Shown here: piece by piece, positions 1 through 12,264 of the stretch | Layout: the number at the start of each line of letters is the position of its first letter | How positions within the stretch are numbered: position 1 is the first letter of the stretch | DNA from: Lolium rigidum | Lineage: Eukaryota > Streptophyta > Magnoliopsida > Poales > Poaceae | NCBI RefSeq assembly: GCF_022539505.1 | Contig: NC_061509.1 | Location: 211,444,254 to 211,508,253, forward strand | Direction: 5' to 3' | Length of the DNA stretch: 64,000 bases | The notes under the pieces: generated by a model | Told to the model about the DNA's origin: nothing | Databases searched by the model: none | What the model saw: the letters and a program-made list of their open reading frames with translations, nothing else | Made by a program: the position numbers and the translations under genes

Positions 1-1722
1 ACTAACAAATAGGGATAGCCTCAACAAACCATAGGCAATTAAGTCATGCAGTGTAGAGTGAACCGGTAAATATATTATACATTGCCATCAGTGTTCATCT
101 ACACAGTAATTCCGTACTAACTAAGATGACAGTGACTCTATTGGATAACCACAAGAAAAATATAACAATGGGTTTTGACAGCGAAAAATAGGTGGCGCAA
201 CCAAACAAAAACCCTGTATAAATTTCGTAGTAGTATAATGCCCTTACAATTCAAAAGCCGAGTTATATTTCAGAATTTATCTAAGACATGCGAATGCGGT
301 GTAAGTGAATCCGATGAAGAGTCTGTTTTATTCGGTTGAAACCACAGTACATGAGATGCAGAAAACATCGCAGATAGGGTATCTCAGTTCAAAGTAGTCT
401 TTCAAGAACAACATCGTACATATATATTTGGGTCTAGATCTGATAGTACCTCATATGTTTATTTCTCTTCCCTATTTCTGTAGACATGGTTCTCCGCCGC
501 GTTTCTTTTGGAGCATCTGCATAATATAATCAAACATAGACGGAATATGTTTAATTTGATATGCGGAAACACCGACATCATAGGATAGGAATTGGATTGC
601 CAAAATGGTTGTTCACAACAGATGTTTCTACAGTAGTTGGGGTGGACATAGACTCTTCATCGCAGGAGTCTTCATCCATGGAAGCCAACATGAGAAGACG
701 TACGAGTTCGCACAAGGGGGAGGTGGGTGCTATTATCTCTGAATGCGATTATAGGCAAACAATCTTGTCTATGCAGAGGATAAGAGTCGACAATGGAACT
801 CTGATAATAGACTCGATGGCAGGAACACCTATAATAGGCTCGTTGCCAGGCTCCTCGATAATGGACTCAATATGTATATAGCACCGAGCTCATCTACGGT
901 GTCACTGTTATCTGTTTTATCGCGGGTAGTTTAGCCAGTTCTGCATGTAGAGCCATTGCCTAGAACTACTTTTCATGTAGTTTCATGTGACATCTTTTAG
1001 GTGGTACCTGATCATGAAATAAAATCAAATCAATGTTCTGACATCTTCTAGGCGGTACCCGGCAAACTGGTGTGCTAACTTTCTATATCACATCAAATAT
1101 AAATAGATATACTAACACTGGAATGCAACAAAACAGAACCATATATGCATCATAAAGGAGACAAAACTATGACCTACTGGGATATTTACTTTATCAGATG
1201 AGAAGTGTTCCTTCAAAAAGCAAAAAAATAGGTACAATATCACTGACAACAACGCCATATACACAACAAAAGCTACGGAGGTAGGAAATAAAAAAGCTCA
1301 ATCTATTCACTGACCAAGTTTAAATAATTAGTAAATTCAAATTCTATTTTCTGAAGTCATTAAAGCAAACATAGATGAAAGGTGTCATTGCCGGGAAGGC
1401 TATGAATTTATAGAATGAAGAGCAATGATTTGATAAACCATCCAAAGCAGCAAAACAGAATCTCGAGCTGCAGTCTATTAGCTCACTAAATCAATGTGGA
1501 TCATGTAAAATACTAAATATAAAAATGGACAAGTAATGCATCGTAATTCTGATTCACATTGATATAGTCACCTAAATTTAAATAAATTAATGAGTGAAAT
1601 GGTCTCAGTGAACAATAACAGCTACACCAAAGAGGCTTGAGGTAGCAAACATTCATAGGTCTCTAGAGATGCAAAAGAACCAGTTGCACAATATTGACAT
1701 GGGTAGGAGAAAAATAAAGTAC
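1..1722. other. Gene-free stretch, nothing recognised
   Basis: AT-rich sequence with no exon-like block, TIR or LTR that I can support. One open frame of 106 codons at 561-881 (+) has no recognisable domain, no splice context and a composition like chance; I do not call it a gene. This could be intergenic sequence or an intron. Confidence 0.4.
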
Positions 1723-4700
1723 CTGAGAAAAGAACCTTAGTTCTACACCAGAGTCATTTGATGACGCAATTAACCTGTGGTGTACCAACCGACTCATAAG
1801 ACAGACTGTTAGCTCAACTGGTAGAGTCTGCAAAACTTTGCAAGGATACAAATTATTGTACAGTCAGAGAAGCTAAAACACATAAAAGAAATTTATATAT
1901 GGAGCATATTGGTAACTTCACTATGATTCTTTTCTGAGGTACACAATCATCAAGCTTCATTTTTCTTGGATGTCATAGAAAAATCCAAGTGAGATTCCAA
2001 GAGGAAAAAACAGTAATTTCAGCACCACCCATGAAGTCCTCTTGCAGATCCTTTAAACGAATTTCAAGGTGCAGCTCTCCAGCTCCACCAATAAATATGC
2101 TCAGCACTTCTCCATGGAGCACATGACCATAGGATCAGAATTCGCCGTGACGCTTCAAACCTTGCACAGGCTTGGGAAATGGACAACGCCTCACCTTGGG
2201 TTAAGTAAATCATAGGGTCAGAATGCAAGGTAACCTTGCACTGAAATGTATCCTATAATTAGAGAAACCATTGAAGCATAAATAAATTAAGTAAAGCACA
2301 TACTTATGAACAGGGAAAAACTACAGCGAATTGACGACGGCTCACCTATGGTTAGCGAATTCCTACGCCGGCTTTCGTGCACGACAGAAGCAAAGGATCC
2401 TAGACCTGCATCTCTCCATAACCTCCACCGTGTCCATTTTGATGCGCGCCTTGGCGCGCGGCCCCGGTACTTCGCATCAATAATTGTTTTGTAAAAATCG
2501 CTATGTACTATGGATAATATGGAGGATTATCATGGATAGTATCGAGGATTATAACCCAATTATGGACAATATGGAGGAATGAAGACACTTCTAGTGCACC
2601 TTGGCCCATTTTCATGTGGAATTTGCACCAATTTACAATTGGTATAACAATAATGAAAAGTGAGAAAATGATTATATGTTTTTTACGTCTTCCAAAAACA
2701 AAGTCAATATAATGAAATTAGGATAAAACACACGAAATCACGAACAAAGTAGCACATGCCTATATACTTGGTCAACAGATTGTAAAACAATATGTAGAAT
2801 CGATGGTAGTCGAACACCAAATGAAAAACTATCTGATGGGTGAACACTGAAATCGTCATTAGTACATGTCTTAATATATTGTGCTAACTGTATATTCAAC
2901 AACCAATACACATGACTGACTACTGAGACTTCTCCAATAGAATTTATGCACATGACGGAGAGAATATCACCGTCACTTCGCTCTTGGTGGGTATACTGTC
3001 GTAGGAAGCTGCCTTGATCATGACCATGGATGGAATCTCAACGGCGTCCATGGCCTAAACTTGGTAAGAAAGGACGGGAGATCATATTAGCCAAGGGTAA
3101 AAGGTATCTGCCTTGCCTTCGCACATAAAGAACATTTGTGCTTTCTTGTTTGTAGCCTGAGAAAATAAATACTCCTAATTTTATGCACTTGACAGGAGTA
3201 TTTTTTATGCACTTTGATTTAGTTTCAAATCAGCTGTAACTATAGATGCTCACTGATATCTTATTTCAGTAACAGATTTTAGTTCACAGGGGTCAATAGA
3301 ATATTTGGGTTAACTTGGTTTTCAGATTTTGCATTAGCTTTTTGTAAAAATAATTGGATAACAAAACCTGAGTTAATCTATTGGTTCAGCTAAATGGTAC
3401 TGTCAGTAGAGGAATAGCACTGTTCAAAGTGAAGTATTACTTTGCTGTTCCAAACTACACAGTTCACGAAAGTTCAGGAATAATGTGAATTGCAGAATTG
3501 GTAACCTGGAGATACAAGTATGGCTACAGTACACGCCTTGTTAATTCAGATGCCATATTGAAGACTTGGTCACTACTATGAAACACCTCTGAACCTGAGT
3601 AACCTGAAGGTTTCGTGGAACCAAGTCAATTCTTACATGAGTATGACAGTATCTACTGAAACCTGATTAAGACAGCGGTGCATTTGTGAAGGCATAAATG
3701 TGCACATGTCCATAGCGGGTGCGGAAAAAGCACTAACAAAGACCCTTGGATGCTCAACGAAAATAGAAGATGGACACTCCCTGTGCCAATTAAAATGTTA
3801 TTTATCTCACCCACACATCATATCACACAAACGCATACACAAGTGAGCTATCCATTTATTCCAAGAACCATTACCTAGTACTGGCTTCAGATGTCAAAAC
3901 GCCAGATCTGGTGGTGGTGGCATTGGGTCTCTTTGTCTCCACTAACTATTGCTCTTCCCTAAATTCAGGTCACCTAGTTTCTTTTGATCTGCATGAGAGG
4001 GTATACCTAGGTGTGATATCTTCTTTCTTTTCCTAGGTGATCTTCCCTAAATTGAGAAACAATGCGAATGTGATCCTGTTTCAGTCTCTATATCCGCTAT
4101 ATGAAATGGTCTGTGATTGGAAAGCCATTTTCTATTTAAATTTTTAATAGCTCGAATGATGCAAAAGAACCTAATAATGAGCAAAGGTACCTGATGAGCT
4201 GCTACTTTACGCAAGTTGTCTCTGTTACTTTCAGTTGGGCATACAAGATTAATCTGCCAGATAACCATTGGAAATATATCATCCGGTCTATCTGAGGAGA
4301 TATAGGTTTTATCTTGGTCCCCAAGTTCCTGTTCTATTCGATACTTTTACCCCAAAAAAACATGCCGTTAAGCCCAGTACTAAAATTCATGAAGATAAAA
4401 AGGTTAGCTTGTCATTAGCAATACAGGATAAAAGATTAGTGATGATAGATCAAGATTTCACCTGCTCCATTATTAGAAGCTATAGCACTCAAATAGCTAC
4501 ATCATCAGGCAGTAATACGGTACGACCACAACATCACTTGTTAGAACTTTCACCATTTAATCAGCATAAAGCAGGATGGCTGCTTCAACCAGGAGGTTTT
4601 GACATATAATGCATGTAAAATAACCTGTAAATAAAGTAATGATTTGTTTTTTTTGTAGCTATTCCAACACGTACCAATGAAAATCTTGATATTTCTGCCT

Positions 4701-5123
4701 TTTGTAGACCCCATTGCTTAAGGCACATCAGTAATCAAAACAGCTGGCCATACAAAAGATCCAAGGAAAGTACCAGTCAGATATCTGAAAAGCACATTGG
4801 TATTAATACAAGTCCCATTCATGACCAATGGAAAGGGGAGCGAAAGAACTCCAAGGTGTAATTGTAATCCTAGACAACCTGAATTTAGCACATAAGCTTT
4901 CGTCCTGCATGATCAAACACGCACAGATAACAAGCATAACCTTCTGCACTTTCAGTGAAAGGGAGCCAAAATAATGGGATGTGAAAAGCATTAAATCTCT
5001 ACCTGAAACAAGAAAGAGTAGGAGACCTCATCCCTGAATTTGCGGTTGCCGGATACCTCGAACAGCTTTCTCTCGTCTTTGATAGAATTCCTCACGATAC
5101 AAAACAAGTGATTCCCACATGTT
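1723..5123 (-). other. Exon-like blocks of an unidentified minus-strand gene or remnant
   Basis: I do not recognise this gene. Read on the minus strand, several open blocks end in good splice donors. Block 5003-5123 ends CAG|GTAGAG and encodes a stretch containing KLFEVSGNRKFRDE. Block 4191-4253 has acceptor GGCAG and donor CAG|GTACCT, exactly 21 codons. A block from about 3035 to 2768 contains SDSFSFGVRLPSILHIVLQ, but seems to need a frameshift near 2950. Block 1723-1827 has acceptor TTGCAG and donor CAG|GTACTT, exactly 35 codons (TLPVELTVCLMSRLVHHR then more). Repeated agreement of open frame with canonical sites suggests true exons, in the order 5.1, 4.2, 3.0 and 1.8 kb. Start, stop and function are unresolved, and the frameshift suggests partial decay. 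The eEF2 fragment at 2.0-2.3 kb would lie in an intron. Confidence 0.35.
2008..2256 (-). pseudogene. Elongation factor 2 (eEF2) pseudogene fragment
   Basis: The minus strand encodes, across frameshifts, recognisable eEF2 pieces: QCKV at the 5' side, then [20 protein letters not shown], and finally [19 protein letters not shown] followed by GGAEIT. These match the eEF2 region that reads LPKLVEGLKRLAKSDPM, then [14 protein letters not shown] in plants. eEF2 is the cytosolic GTPase that drives ribosomal translocation. Only about 80 of its roughly 840 residues are present, with at least two frame changes and an in-frame stop, so it cannot be functional. A retroposed or transposon-carried fragment is the simplest explanation. 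Confidence 0.75.
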
Positions 5124-5559
5124 CTATGTTGAGTGAATCACCAACAAACGACAGTCTTTTTCCTCTCTGTCTCTCTAACACATCAGCTGGGTTCATCCTC
5201 ACATAAGCACCAGCACCATGCCATCACATAACTGTAATTTTTAGGCAAAAAAGGACGTTACCAGCTGCCTTTTGGGGTTTGTGGCCTGGAAAGGGGCTCG
5301 CTAATCTAAGCATCAGCATCATGCCAAACTGAAAAACTTGGAAACAACTTAAACCACACTAGTGCATTACCTCATTCAGTATCCTATGGAGATCATCTGT
5401 AGCCTAAAAAATACTCCAGATGCAAACAATGGAGCTGCTTCCTGATGTATACAAAGCAACCACCTAGATGAGCAGAGCTGCTCATGATGGAGTTGCATTC
5501 TGTGCACACGCCACTTCTAAGATGAACAATACAAGGGAATAAAACGTGAAATCAGAGAG

Positions 5560-6246
5560 AGAGATAAAGAGAGAGAGGGGGAGGGGGAGAAATCAAGAGC
5601 GAACCTAGAAGGCTCGGTGGAGGATGCTAGGCAATGGAAGACCGGTGGCGGAGGTGTTGGCTCGCTGGATGGGGCGGCGGCGGCCGGCCGGGCGGAGCAG
5701 ACCACGGAGACGACGCATCTGGACCTGGCAGATCTGACCGGTGCTCGCCCTGCAGGCCGTGAGGGTTGGTGGCTCGTTGTGGAGGTTCCCGCGCAGCACA
5801 GCTCCGCAAGCGCCATCCTGCTCGACCTGCTTCGCCCTACTCCAGTGCTCGGCGGCGGTGCTCCCGCAGGCCACCACCTGCTCGTCCGGAGACGTAGCAG
5901 CATCACCTCCTCCTGTTGCTGCTCGCCGGCCACCACCTGCTCGTGCCGCGGCGGCCAAGACGGCGGCGCGCTGGGAGGAGAAGGAGAGGGGCGGCGAGCG
6001 GCGCCGTGGGAGGAGAAGGGGAGCGACTGCCCTTTTCCCTCAGCTCGCAGCCACGCGCGAGCGCGACGCGAGAGGCTGGGCCGAGCGGGCTTTCACGGGA
6101 CCCATGGATAAAACGCGGGTTCGTGCGAGGGCCTCGCGCCTTGGACGAAATCGACGACGGAGATCGCGCCACATCAGCTCGATCTGATGGCCGAAAATCC
6201 AAAGCGCTGTGAGACCCCCTATGGGGGGCATCATATACACCTTTAG
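5560..6246. mobile_element. GC-rich block ending in a Helitron-like 3' hairpin terminus
   Basis: After a GA-rich run (5547-5592) the sequence turns strongly GC-rich until about 6140 and has open frames on both strands without recognisable domains. The end reads GCTGTGAGACCCCC, a short loop, GGGGGGCATCATATACACC. A very similar end occurs at 46729-46769 (GCTGTGAGGCCCCGTG then GGGGGCATCATATATACC), and both blocks carry a CACCTCCTCCTGTTGCTGCTCG motif upstream. A GC hairpin a few bases before a CTRR-like end is typical of Helitron 3' termini. The final bases here (TTTAG) do not match CTRR perfectly, and a Mutator TIR is the alternative. No 5' end was found. Confidence 0.35.
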
Positions 6247-6905
6247 ATGGCTAGCGGCTGACCAACTGCAGGCACAAGATATTGATGTGACTGGTATGAC
6301 ATTGAGGCGTCCTGTTGATCGTGGCTATCTTATCAATACAGAGGTGCAGCGGGAGGTGTGGGAACGGGTTCTGCGCAACCTGCTCCAAATGGATCCTACA
6401 AATTCATCCTTGCTATTGGTGGAGCCACAGTTCAACCGTCCAGGACTGCAGCATGCTACTGACGAACTGGTGTTTGAGGAGTTTGGGTTCAAATCTCTTT
6501 GTGTTGCAGACTCTTCCTCCCTTGTCCACCTTTATGAATTATGAGGCTAGTCGCCAGACATCGCTCTTGAAATCCCAATGCAGTCTTGTTGTTGACTGTG
6601 GCTTCTCCTTCACCCATGCATGCCCGGTCCTTCAGAACTTTACCCTGAATTATGCTGTGCGGCGCATGGACCTTGGTGGCAAGGCCCTCACGAACTATCT
6701 CAAGGAGCTCGTTTCATACCGTTCCCTTAATGTCATGGATGAGACCCTGCTCATTGATGACGCAAAGGAAAAGCTATGCTTTGTGTCCCTTGATGTCCCT
6801 TGTGAGCTTCAACTCGCTAGGTCTGCTGCCTCCCTCATCGATCTTGATAAGAACATATTAAACTCTGGCCTTTTATTTTGTTTGCGTAAGGTCGGACTGC
6901 AACCA

Positions 6906-6921
6906 AATTTTAGGTTTAGTT
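6906..6921. repeat. Target-site duplication, left copy (LINE-like element)
   Basis: The 16 bases aattttaggtttagtt recur exactly at 19311-19326. They are ARP6 intron sequence duplicated when the LINE-like element inserted. Perfect identity implies a fairly recent event. Confidence 0.75.
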
Positions 6922-7372
6922 TTTTAGATAAAAGGCACTCAAGTGCCCAACTTTGAATTAACAAAGCCACCAACGGCGAGAACGATACAAAGTGCTGAAC
7001 CCAGCTTACAGAACGACACCACACACCCACACGAACTACCGAAGAAGCTACAACCGGAAGCACGACCAAAAGGCTCAGCCAAAGCACCTACGAGGACTCG
7101 GAGAAGAACAGGAGTCTACAGTGTCGGGCCGGAGCTCACTCGAGAGCGAGCCATTTTCACGCGCGCCTCAACAAAACTCCTCCGTCGCAGAGATGCCACC
7201 GGAAGCCGACCACCACCGGGGACCGACCCACGTTGCTCGCAAACCGAAGAGCAGCGCCAAGGAAGCTCGACAAGGGAAGGGCACGGAGCAAGCCTTGCCG
7301 AAGATCGCCGAAGAATCACCTCCGTCACAACCTTCGGTGAGCCTCGCGCTGTGGGCTCCAAGACGGTGTCTT

Positions 7373-9814
7373 TGAAAGTGCATGGAGCCCCCATGTGTGG
7401 TTTTGGTAATTAATGACAATCCCTATGGACTAATGTTTGCATTGAGTTATATTTGTAGGAGTTGTCCATAGGCAATTCTTGAACCATATGTTGGCTTCAA
7501 GATTGCAATAAGAAGAAATTGATGAAGGATATCAAGTGTCAAGTATGTCTTGAAGATGAAGATGTAGTGAGCCCTCAAGTTACTTCAAGACATCAACATG
7601 ATGAAGAATGAAGAAATGGTGTGCAAGTTCAAGATGAGCCATCTCGAAGAGATCCTTTGCTTGAGTCTTGCCATCCATATGATGATCATGGATATGTGAA
7701 GATGCGCCGAAGAAGAAGCTCTCCCATGGTGGATTATGGGGGAGCAATCCACATGGTGGTCATGGTTATGCGAAGATGCGTCGAAGAAGAAGCTCTCCCA
7801 TGGTGGTTTATGGGGGAGCAATCTACAAGACTTCGTCAAGCAAGCACAAGCAAGAAATGCGTTCCATCTTGTTGAGGTCAAGATCGTCGTCATCAAGCTC
7901 AAGTGGAATGCGCAAGTATAAGGTTTGCTCTTGATAGGGTTTCTTTCTCACCGGTCTCATAGTGTAGTTGGAGACCGGTTTATAGTTTAGTTGCCGCACT
8001 ATCAAGAGGGCTCTCGAGTGAGTAACTCGATCGTATCGTTCGGAGAGAGCTCAAACCTTTGCATCCTTGCATCATCTTTCTTGGTTGTCATTTGGACCTT
8101 ATCCATGTGATGTTTTAGAGCTTGTGCTTATTCTCATGACAAGCTCTAGTTCATCGAAACGGATTTCGCATAGATCACTTGTTGCGTTTTCGAGTTTGGT
8201 TCATCATCTTTCTTGTTTGTCATTTGGATCTTATCCATGTGATGATTTAGAGCTTGTGCTTATTCTCATGACAAGCTCTAGTTCATCAAGAATGATTTTT
8301 GCACGGGCAACTTGTTGCATTTTCGAGATTGGAGGTTTTACCGGTATGTCTTTTTTAGATAGGTCAAACCTTTCATCATTTGTTTCTATCCTCCTTTGTT
8401 GGACTATGATGGTTTCCTGCATGATCTTGTAGAGCTTGTTCCTAGCTTCAAAACAAGCCCAAGATCATCAAAATCGGAGTCCGGATGCTAAAGTTATGCC
8501 CGTTTTAGTTTTGGTGTTTCATGAGTTTACTTGGGCCGGATATTTCGGAAATATCCGGCCCCCTCGAAATCGACTAAGGACCTGGGGAATTGCTGCTCAG
8601 TATAGGGGCCGGATTTTTGGCCGGATTTTGACCAGGTTTTGTCCCTGAGGCCGGATAATCCGCCCCCCGGATAATCCGGCCCTTACTTAGGCCGGATTAT
8701 CCGGCCCTAGTTTTGCCCAACGGCTCGATTTTCTTGGGGGGTATAAATACCCCCCTTCTTCCTCCTTGGGCTGGGGCTTCTCTCACTCTCTCTCTCCTCC
8801 ATTGTTGAACTAGAGAAGCTTGCACTATCTCTCAATCCCTCCATGATTCTTGCCCCCATTTGAGGGAAAAGAGAGAGGAGATCTAGATCTACACTTCTAC
8901 CAATCAAATCCATCTCTTTGTGAGTGGAACTCTCTAGATCTAGATCTTGGTGTTCTTTGTGAATTCCTTTGTTCTTCCTCTCTTATTCCCCCAATAGCTT
9001 TTGTAGCTTTGTTGGAATTTGAGAGAGAAGGACTTGAGCATCTTTGTGGTGTTCTTGCCATTGCATTTGGTGCATCGGTTTGACTTCTCCACGGTGATTC
9101 GTGGTGGTGAAAACAAGAAGGTTGTTACTCTTGGGTTCTTGGAACCCTAGACGGATTCTACGCCTTTGTGGCGATTTGTTGGGAGCCTCCAATTAAGTTG
9201 TGGATGTGTGCCCCAATCTTTGTGTAAGGCCCGGTTTCCGCCTCGAAGGAAATCCCTTAGTGGAACCGTGACCTAGGCCTTTGTGGCGAGGGTCACCGGA
9301 GATTTAGGTGAGGCGCCTTCGTGGCGTTCGGTGTGTGGTGTGAGTACCGCATCTTGGGGTGAGGCCTTTGTGGCGTTGGTGTGCATCGAGCAACCACACC
9401 TCAAGGTGAGCCTCTTGTGGCGTTCGGGAGCACTAAGCAACCGCACCTCTCCACCGGAGATTAGCACTCGCAAGAGTGTGAACTCCGGGATAAATCATCG
9501 TCTCCCGCGTGCCTCGGTTATCTCTATACCCGAGCTCTTTACTTATGCACTTTACCTTGTGATAGCCATCGTGCTTGAAGTTATATATATCTTGCTATCA
9601 CATACTTGCTTGTATTGCTTAGCATAAGTTGTTGGTACACATAGGTGAACCATTGCTTAGAATAAGTTGTTGGTGCACATAGGTGAACCATAGTTTATAG
9701 GCTTTGGGCTTGACAAAGTAAACGCTAGTTTTATTCCGCATTTGTTAAGCCCATCTCGTAAAAGTTTTAAATCGCCTATTCACCCCCCCTCTAGGCGACA
9801 TCCGTATCCTTTCA
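7373..9814 (+). repeat. 5' LTR of the Copia-type element
   Basis: 2442 bp, begins TGAAAGTGCATGG and ends GTATCCTTTCA. It is nearly identical to the 3' LTR: by eye I count roughly seven to ten substitutions and a few homopolymer indels. The main difference is that the 3' copy has about 38 extra bases in a palindromic GGCCGGATATTTCGG region near 8535-8560. It contains the TATA box at 8742-8749. The small open frames inside it recur in both LTRs and look like chance frames. Confidence 0.93.
8742..8749 (+). promoter_or_regulatory. LTR promoter TATA box (5' LTR)
   Basis: TATAAATA sits inside a near-palindrome, GGGGG-TATAAATA-CCCCC, just downstream of a cluster of CCGGATAATCCGG-type palindromes (8530-8705). 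The position in the LTR and the CT-rich sequence about 30 bp downstream fit a polymerase II start for the element's RNA. The 3' LTR carries the same box at 17309-17316 and could drive transcription onward through the ARP6 intron. Confidence 0.7.
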
Positions 9815-9816
9815 AT

Positions 9817-9829
9817 TGGTATCAGAGCA
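9817..9829 (+). promoter_or_regulatory. Primer binding site, initiator Met-tRNA type
   Basis: TGGTATCAGAGCA begins two bases after the 5' LTR. It is the usual plant LTR-retrotransposon site complementary to the 3' end of initiator methionine tRNA, which primes minus-strand DNA synthesis. Confidence 0.88.
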
Positions 9830-9869
9830 AGGTCTCTCATTCTTAGGCTTCACCGCCTTGAGAGTAAAG

Positions 9870-12264
9870 ATGTCGGTTAGGGGATTAGATCACAATAACT
9901 TGTTTATATTTGATGGCACAAATTATGATCTTTGGAAAATTTATGTGCTTAATATTTTGAGGGGTATTTCCTCGAACATGGAGCAATTTCTTGACATGGG
10001 TTTTTCTTCTCCTAAGGATCCCCAAAATTTATCTTATGAGGAGAAGAAAAACTCTTGTCTCGATGCTCTTGCTTCTCATGTGTTTTCCATTGTTGTGAGA
10101 AATGTAGTTACTTCTTCAATCATGCCTTTTGGGAGCGCTCATGAATTATGGACAAAGCTTCAAGATAAATATGATGTGTCCAATATCATTGAGGATGATT
10201 GTTTTGCTTCCACTTCCGGCCGTGATGAGTTCTCATCTTCATCCACTTCACCAAAGTGTGGTAAGACACAAGGTAATGATATGGTGAGTGGTGATGAAAA
10301 TTGCAATGTTGATATTGAGCTTACTATTGATGATTCTTCATCTCTATCTCATTGCAATGCTTCATCTTTGGACTTAAACACATCTAGCACTAGAAATGAT
10401 TTACATGCTTGTGTTGGTAGTCCTTGCATATCATGTGTAAGTGGCTTGAATAAATCTCATGATGATATGCTTGATTTGTCTTGTGGCCATGATAAAAATG
10501 CTTCTATTTCCTCTAGTTGTTGTGTGGCTAACAATGTAGAGGAAACCAAAGATTCTATTGGTCAAGACAAGATCTTGAAAGGAGCCTCAAGTAACTCCTC
10601 ATCTTTATCTCACGGTCCTCATATATGCCTTATGGCCAAGGGTTCCACGGTACCTCCTACCATGGAACCTAATATTTCTTGTGGTGATAAGGATGAGGAT
10701 GAATATGAAGAAGAGGATTGGGTTGTCTCTCTACGCGATAAAGGTGAGAGTGTATTCAAGGTTATTTGCAAAGATAAAATTGCTAGCACTCACTTCTTTG
10801 AAATCTTGACTACCGCTATTGAGAGCCAAAAACTTATTTGGATGCATGAGAACACCATTGATAAAAAGGGTGCTCTTGAACGAGAGTATGCCGATGATGT
10901 AGCATCACTAAAGAATGATCTTGAAGAAGAACAAGAGACCGTAGCCTCTCTTGAAGAGCAACTTGAAACCCTTGAAGTGTCTCAAAATGAAATAGTTTCT
11001 AAACTCACTAAGGAAAGAGACCATGCTAAAGCTCAAGTAAAATTGCTTAAAAAGGAAAATTCCAAAGTTGGTGTTGGTCATGATAAACTTGTTAAGGATC
11101 TAGATGATCTAGACAAGGCCCACAAGGCCTTGGAGAGCGAACACTCTATCCTCACCAAGTCCTATGAGCAACTACAAGCTTCATATTTAAAAGAGCATGC
11201 TATGTTACCCTCTCTTCTTAATATGTCTTGTGATGATGCTTGTGCTACTAACTCTACTTCTTGTGAAGCATCTATCTTGAAGGAGAATGTTGAGCTAAGG
11301 GCTCAACTTGAGTTGCTAACTAGAAATTATGGGAAATTGGAAGAAAATCATGGAAAGCTTTCTAGCTCCCATGAGGATCTTCTAGCTTCTCATGATAGGC
11401 TAGAAGTTAGCTCATGAGGCTATCATATCAAAGGAAACACCTTGTGAGCCTCATGTGGATACTAGCACTACTACCCAAAATGCTATATTGCCATGTGCTA
11501 GTCCTAGTAATTCATCCACTCATAGTATTGCTAAATCTTGTGATGAATTATCTTCCTTGCCTTGTTGCTCTAACAATGAAGGTTCTACTTCCTCTAGTAC
11601 TTGTGTTGTTACTAACCATGTAGAGGAAATCAAAGAGCTCAAGGCCCAAGTCACTTCTTTGAAGACCGACTTGGTAAAGAGTCAAGAAGGGAAATGCAAA
11701 CTTGACACGATGTTAAGTGTGCAACAATCCCCCAATGACAAGAGTGGACTTGGATTCAACTCCAACAACAAGAACAAGTCCAAGAACAACAAGATTAAGA
11801 AGGGCCAATTACAAGTCAAAGACCCGGCCAAGATAGTTTGCTTCAAGTGCAAAATTGAAGGGCATCATGTTAGATCTTGCCCTTTGAAGAAGAAGCAAAA
11901 AGGGAAGCGGCCTCAAGCTCAAACTCATATTCAACCTCAAGTTGAAGAAATGCCACTTCCCAAGAAGAATCAAGCCAATGCTCCCATTGTGGAGAAATCT
12001 AGTGAGAAGAAGGAGAAGAAAAGAACTTGCTACATATGCCGTGAGAAGGGCCACATCTCCTCCTTTTGCACTATTGGTACCTCATCCAACTCTATCTCCA
12101 TTGATGATGTTTATTCTCTTCGTAAGGATGAGGGTGGCAATGTGTTTGCCAAATATGTTGGTGCTCAAAGTGGTGTCAAGAAAAGAACCATTTGGGTTTC
12201 CAAGCCTATTGTGACTAACCTCTTAGGACCCAACTTAGTTGGGGACCAACAATCCAAAACTTGA
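9870..12264 (+). pseudogene. Copia-type gag polyprotein with two zinc knuckles, frameshifted
   Basis: Gag is the capsid and RNA-packaging protein of the element. I choose the ATG at 9870 (MSVRGLDHNNLFIFDGTNYD), because the frame open further upstream overlaps the primer binding site. The first 120 residues match the plant Copia gag (UBN2-like) pattern: FDGTNYDLWK, then AHELWTKLQDKYD. A long Ser/Asp-rich spacer follows, then a coiled coil (about 10860-11410). The frame breaks at about 11405-11415; the next frame continues as SHEAIISKETPCEPHVD and runs to 12264. It carries CFKCKIEGHHVRSC (11839-11880) and CYICREKGHISSFC (12028-12069), both CX2CX4HX4C. A one-base deletion explains the break. No pol domain follows. 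Confidence 0.82.

Noticed and set aside
5605..6212. Several overlapping GC-rich open frames on both strands, up to 164 codons
   Set aside because: Frames overlap in all directions, have Arg/Ala/Pro-biased composition and no domain; they reflect GC content of the repeat block.
7585..7902. Small frames in the Copia LTR that recur at 16118-16435
   Set aside because: The repetition is simply the two LTRs; start and stop positions give no conserved protein beyond LTR identity.
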